NCBI GenBank assembly: GCA_030682505.1
Contig: JAUXOH010000299.1
Location: 1 to 9,932 of the forward strand
Source: Candidatus Didemnitutus sp.
GTDB lineage: Bacteria; Verrucomicrobiota; Verrucomicrobiia; Opitutales; Opitutaceae
DNA: 9,932 nt
Reading direction: 5' to 3'
The notes under the pieces were generated by a model. That model was not told where the DNA came from and made no database searches. It was given only the letters and a program-made list of their open reading frames with translations. Of this stretch, positions 6,982-9,932 are shown in pieces; the stretch's first letter is position 1; each line of letters opens with the position of its first letter. The position numbers and the translations under genes were made by a program.

Positions 6982-7572
6982 ATGGATCATCCTGCCGAAC
7001 CGCAATTTTGGGAACAACGCTACGTCGCGGGCACCATCCCGTGGGACCTCGGCGGCGTGCCGCCGCGTCTCACCGAGTTTCTCGCCACCCAACCCCGGGA
7101 CCTACGTGTCCTGATCCCGGGCTGCGGCGGTGGTCACGAGGTGGCCGTCTTTCACCGCGCCGGCCATCACGTAACCGCGATCGACTTTGCCCCCGCCGCC
7201 GTCGCCCAAGCGCGCACCAACCTCGGCCCCGAGCTGGGTGCCCACGTGGTGCTCGGCGATTTCTTTGCCCATCCCCTGGCGGACGCCTCGTTTGACCTGG
7301 TCTACGAACGCACCTTTTTCTGCGCGATTCCCCCGCGTCTGCGCGCCGCCTACATTCAGCGGATGACGCAGTTGCTGAAGCCCGACGGGGCCCTCCTCGG
7401 GCTTTTCTTCCTCGGCGACGAACGCGACGGTCCGCCCTATCAACTGAACGCCAGCGATCATGAGGCTCTCTTCGCGCCCCGCTTCCTGCTCGCGAATGAC
7501 GAACCTGTCGCCCAGCCCTTCCCCTTGTTTGGCGCCAAGGAGCGTTGGCGCGAATACCGCCTCAAGCGCTGA
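6982..7572 (+). CDS. TPMT-family SAM-dependent methyltransferase
   Basis: This is a class I methyltransferase of the thiopurine S-methyltransferase type, cytoplasmic, 196 residues from the ATG at 6982. Motifs in order: F-W-E-Q-R-Y with I-P-W-D-L-G-G-V-P-P (9-28), the family's N-terminal signature; SAM-binding V-L-I-P-G-C-G-G-G-H-E (43-53); the acidic end of strand 2, A-I-D-F (66-69); G-D-F-F (92-95); and Y-E-R-T-F-F-C-A-I-P-P (108-118), typical of TPMT relatives. Bacterial members methylate sulfur, selenium or tellurium compounds or other small molecules; the substrate here cannot be read from sequence. An in-frame TTG at 6931 would overlap the TPR gene's stop, giving an ATTGA junction, but adds 17 atypical residues, so ATG 6982 is preferred. 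It lies 47 bp after the TPR gene and 22 bp before xdhC, so read-through transcription is likely. Confidence 0.9.
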   Translation: MDHPAEPQFWEQRYVAGTIPWDLGGVPPRLTEFLATQPRDLRVLIPGCGGGHEVAVFHRAGHHVTAIDFAPAAVAQARTNLGPELGAHVVLGDFFAHPLADASFDLVYERTFFCAIPPRLRAAYIQRMTQLLKPDGALLGLFFLGDERDGPPYQLNASDHEALFAPRFLLANDEPVAQPFPLFGAKERWREYRLKR

Positions 7573-7594
7573 TCGCCCAGCCCCGGAATCATCC

Positions 7595-8398
7595 ATGCCA
7601 CTTTCCCCCAACGGAACTTTCTACGAACAACTCATCGCACTCGAGCAAGCGGGCAGTGGGTTTGTGGTCGTGACGTTGGTCGAGGCCTTGGGCAGCACGC
7701 CGCAGGAATCCGGAGCCAAGATGCTCGTCACCACCGGGGGTCTGCATTGCGGCACGGTGGGCGGCGGCAAGGTGGAAGCGAAAGCCATTGGGCTCGCGCA
7801 GGAGATGCTGGCGACACGCACCGCCGGCACTCAGTTCTGCAACTGGACCCTCAAGGGCGACGTCGGGATGACCTGCGGCGGTTCGGTGAAATTCTATTTT
7901 GAAGCCCATCCCGCCGGGGGCGTCGGCGCGGCGTGGCCGATTTGGATCTTTGGCGCGGGTCACGTGGTGGGGGCGCTCGTGCCGGTCCTGGCGCCGCTCA
8001 ATTGCCAGATCACGGTCTGCGATCCGCGCCGCGACTGGCTCGATCGCCTGCCGCGCGCGCGCAACTTGCGCATCGTGCAGGCCGAAGCCCCGGAAGCCTT
8101 GGTCTCGACGATGCCCGACCATGCGTTTTTGCTCTGCCTGACCAAGGGTCACGCATCCGACCGACCGGTGCTGCAGCGCGCCCTGGCGGAACGGAATTTC
8201 CCCTTTGTCGGTGTCATCGGCAGCGCGGCCAAGGCGGAGGTGTTGCGCCGCGAAATGATCGCGGACGGACTGGACGCGGAACGCGCCCGGCAATTCCATT
8301 GCCCCGTCGGACTGTCCTTTGGATCCAACGAACCGTCCGAGATCGCCCTGAGCATCGCCGCCCAGCTGCTCACCGTGCGCGATCAGGCAAAAGCGTGA
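7595..8398 (+). CDS. xdhC: XdhC, molybdenum cofactor insertion chaperone for xanthine dehydrogenase
   Basis: XdhC binds the molybdenum cofactor, promotes its sulfuration and hands it to the XdhB subunit. The product is 267 residues. The N-terminal XdhC/CoxI domain has G-S-T-P-Q-E-S-G-A-K-M (33-43), G-T-V-G-G-G-K-V-E (53-61) and M-T-C-G-G (92-96); a Cys in this position is implicated in cofactor binding. The C-terminal Rossmann-like domain starts I-F-G-A-G-H-V-V-G (118-126), with D-P-R-R-D-W after it and G-V-I-G-S-A-A-K further on, ending in C-P-V-G-L and the P-S-E-I-A-L-S-I-A-A-Q helix. The ATG at 7595 gives the normal N-terminus; the open frame extends upstream into the methyltransferase gene but without family similarity. 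A weak CGGAA lies about 6 bp before the start. It is oriented tail to tail with xdhB, one base apart, rather than following it in an operon. Confidence 0.94.
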   Translation: MPLSPNGTFYEQLIALEQAGSGFVVVTLVEALGSTPQESGAKMLVTTGGLHCGTVGGGKVEAKAIGLAQEMLATRTAGTQFCNWTLKGDVGMTCGGSVKFYFEAHPAGGVGAAWPIWIFGAGHVVGALVPVLAPLNCQITVCDPRRDWLDRLPRARNLRIVQAEAPEALVSTMPDHAFLLCLTKGHASDRPVLQRALAERNFPFVGVIGSAAKAEVLRREMIADGLDAERARQFHCPVGLSFGSNEPSEIALSIAAQLLTVRDQAKA

Positions 8399-8399
8399 C

Positions 8400-9932
8400 C
8401 TACCTGCCCAGGCGGGCCTGAATCGCCGCGAAGATGGCCTCGCCGGTCGCCGGTGACGCGAGCGCGACCTCGCCGCCCGGGGAACCGAACGCCGCCACCG
8501 CATCGCGGATCGCCTCGCGCACGCTGATCGCCAGCATCAACGGCGGTTCGCCGACCGCCTTGCTGCCGTGAATCGAGTTGGGCTGCGTCGCCTTGGGCAA
8601 GAGCGTGACATAGAACTCGGCGGGCGCGTCGCTCATCGCGGGAATCTGGTAGGTGCTGGCGCTGTGCGTGAGCAGTTGACCCTTCGCTCCCCACTTCAAT
8701 TCCTCGCTGGTGAGCCAGCCCATGCCCTGCACGAAGGCCCCTTCGATCTGCCCGCGATCAACCCCCGGGTTCAGGGAGTCGCCCACATCGTGCACAATGT
8801 CGACCCGGCGCACGCGTTGCATGCCGGTGTAGCCGTCCACCTCGACCTCGCTGAGTGCGGCGCCACACGCAAAATAATGAAAGGGGCGGCCCGCCGACTT
8901 GCTCCAATCCCAGTGGATCCCCGGAGTTTTGTAGTAGCCCGTGGTGGAAAGACTGACGCGCTCCGTGTAGGCCTTGGCCGTCACTTTCGCGAAGGGCAGA
9001 CGGTGTTCCGCCTTGTCCCGGGGGAAAGCAAAACCGTCGGCGAAGATCACTTGCTCCGGTTCCGTTCCCAGCAGCCCCGCGGCAATCGGCATGAGCCGTT
9101 CGCGCAGAATCGCGCAAGCCGCCGCCACCGCGGCACCGTTCAGGTCCGCGCCGCTCGAGGCCGCAGTCGCCGACGTGTTGGGCACCTTGTCGGTGCTCGT
9201 CGTCATGAGCCGGATGCTGGTCGACGGCAGCCCCAGCTCCCGCATGGCGACCCCGATCATCTTCGTGTGCAGACCCTGCCCCATCTCCGTGCCCCCATGG
9301 TTCACTTGCACGGAACCATCGTTGTATATGTGCACGAGCGAGCCGGCCTGGTTGTAGTGCGAAAGCGTGAAGCTGATGCCGAACTTCACCGGCGTCACCG
9401 CCAAGCCGCGTTTCACCCGGGGATGAGCCGCGTTCCACGCCGCAATTTCGAGCCGGCGTTCGTTGAAGCGCCCGGAATCGAGCACGCGGCGCCAGATTTC
9501 CTGAATCCGGTTGTCGCCGACGTCCTCGAGATAGTGGGTTCGGTTCGTCTCGCCGGTGCCGTGGTAAAGATTGCGCTCGCGCACGACTTCCGGGGGCAAA
9601 CCGAGACGCCGGGCGACGCGATCCATGATCTCCTCCATCACCAGCATCCCCTGCGGACCACCGAACCCGCGAAAGGCCGTGTGCGAGGTCGTGTTGGTCT
9701 TCGCCACCCGCCCGGTGAAATGCACCGCCGGCAGGTAGTAGGAGTTGTCCAAATGGAACAGCGCGCGATCCACGATCGGCTGCGAAAGATCCAGCGACCA
9801 ACCCCCGTCGGAGACCAACTCCACCTGCGCTGCGAGGATCCGGCCCTCCGGATCGTGGCCGATTTCAAAGCGTCCGAAAAACGGATGCCGCTTGCCCGTG
9901 AGTGTCATGTCGAGATCGCGATCGAGCTGCAC
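8400..9932 (-). CDS. xdhB: XdhB, xanthine dehydrogenase molybdopterin-binding subunit (N-terminus off the right edge)
   Basis: This is the large catalytic subunit that hydroxylates hypoxanthine and xanthine at the Mo centre. 511 codons are visible including the stop. The frame begins V-Q-L-D-R-D-L-D-M with T-G-K-R-H-P-F, an internal segment, so roughly 260-280 residues lie beyond the window. Numbered within the visible part: T-A-F-R-G-F-G-G-P-Q (85-94) carries Arg88, matching bovine Arg880; F-G-I-S-F-T (184-189) carries Phe188, matching Phe1009; G-G-T-E-M-G-Q-G (213-220) is a cofactor-contacting loop; and G-S-K-A-V-G-E-P-P carries Glu462, the catalytic base (bovine Glu1261). The residue corresponding to bovine Phe914 appears to be Tyr134 (R-T-H-Y), a change I believe is common in bacteria. 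These residues favour purine oxidation over CO or aldehyde oxidation. The FAD and 2Fe-2S subunit is not in the window. Confidence 0.95.
   Translation of the reverse strand: MQLDRDLDMTLTGKRHPFFGRFEIGHDPEGRILAAQVELVSDGGWSLDLSQPIVDRALFHLDNSYYLPAVHFTGRVAKTNTTSHTAFRGFGGPQGMLVMEEIMDRVARRLGLPPEVVRERNLYHGTGETNRTHYLEDVGDNRIQEIWRRVLDSGRFNERRLEIAAWNAAHPRVKRGLAVTPVKFGISFTLSHYNQAGSLVHIYNDGSVQVNHGGTEMGQGLHTKMIGVAMRELGLPSTSIRLMTTSTDKVPNTSATAASSGADLNGAAVAAACAILRERLMPIAAGLLGTEPEQVIFADGFAFPRDKAEHRLPFAKVTAKAYTERVSLSTTGYYKTPGIHWDWSKSAGRPFHYFACGAALSEVEVDGYTGMQRVRRVDIVHDVGDSLNPGVDRGQIEGAFVQGMGWLTSEELKWGAKGQLLTHSASTYQIPAMSDAPAEFYVTLLPKATQPNSIHGSKAVGEPPLMLAISVREAIRDAVAAFGSPGGEVALASPATGEAIFAAIQARLGR

Overview
The window looks like a chromosomal segment of a high-GC Gram-negative bacterium. 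I infer a verrucomicrobial (Opitutales-like) host. The grounds are the uniform GC-rich coding, start codons that mostly lack a Shine-Dalgarno sequence, a sufC-sufB-sufD-sufT cluster, a TPR protein with a TMTC-like membrane domain, and a 'CACAGAG'-type intergenic palindrome. No rRNA or marker gene is present to prove the lineage. The content is mostly housekeeping or metabolic. I see no phage, transposase, CRISPR array or defence genes.

Left block (2-4187, + strand): a SUF iron-sulfur cluster assembly operon. The 3' part of sufC (ATPase) is followed by sufB and sufD (scaffold pair) and sufT (MIP18/DUF59 maturation factor), closed by a strong intrinsic terminator. SufB and SufD keep the residues known to matter for cluster assembly. 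The cysteine desulfurase (SufS) and SufE/SufU are not in the window. The 95-bp sufB-sufD gap carries a perfect 18-bp inverted repeat built from a reiterated heptamer.

Middle block (4208-7572): a small exported protein of unknown function lies on the - strand (4229-4765), with its own candidate terminator overlapping the stop codon. It diverges from a 674-residue protein with about ten membrane spans and seven C-terminal TPRs, resembling bacterial relatives of the TMTC/GT-C glycosyltransferases. That gene is followed directly by a TPMT-type SAM-dependent methyltransferase.

Right block (7595-9932): xdhC, a molybdenum-cofactor insertion chaperone, runs on the + strand and meets the C-terminal two thirds of the xanthine dehydrogenase molybdopterin subunit (xdhB) on the - strand. 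The two stop codons are separated by one base. The XdhB active-site residues visible here are intact. The Suf and Xdh blocks are functionally related in general terms, since xanthine dehydrogenase needs Fe-S clusters, but nothing in the sequence links their expression.

The items most worth a second look are the sufB-sufD palindrome, the tail-to-tail xdhC/xdhB arrangement, the glycosyltransferase-like TPR protein paired with a methyltransferase, and the unidentified exported protein. I found no convincing evidence of a wholly new system.
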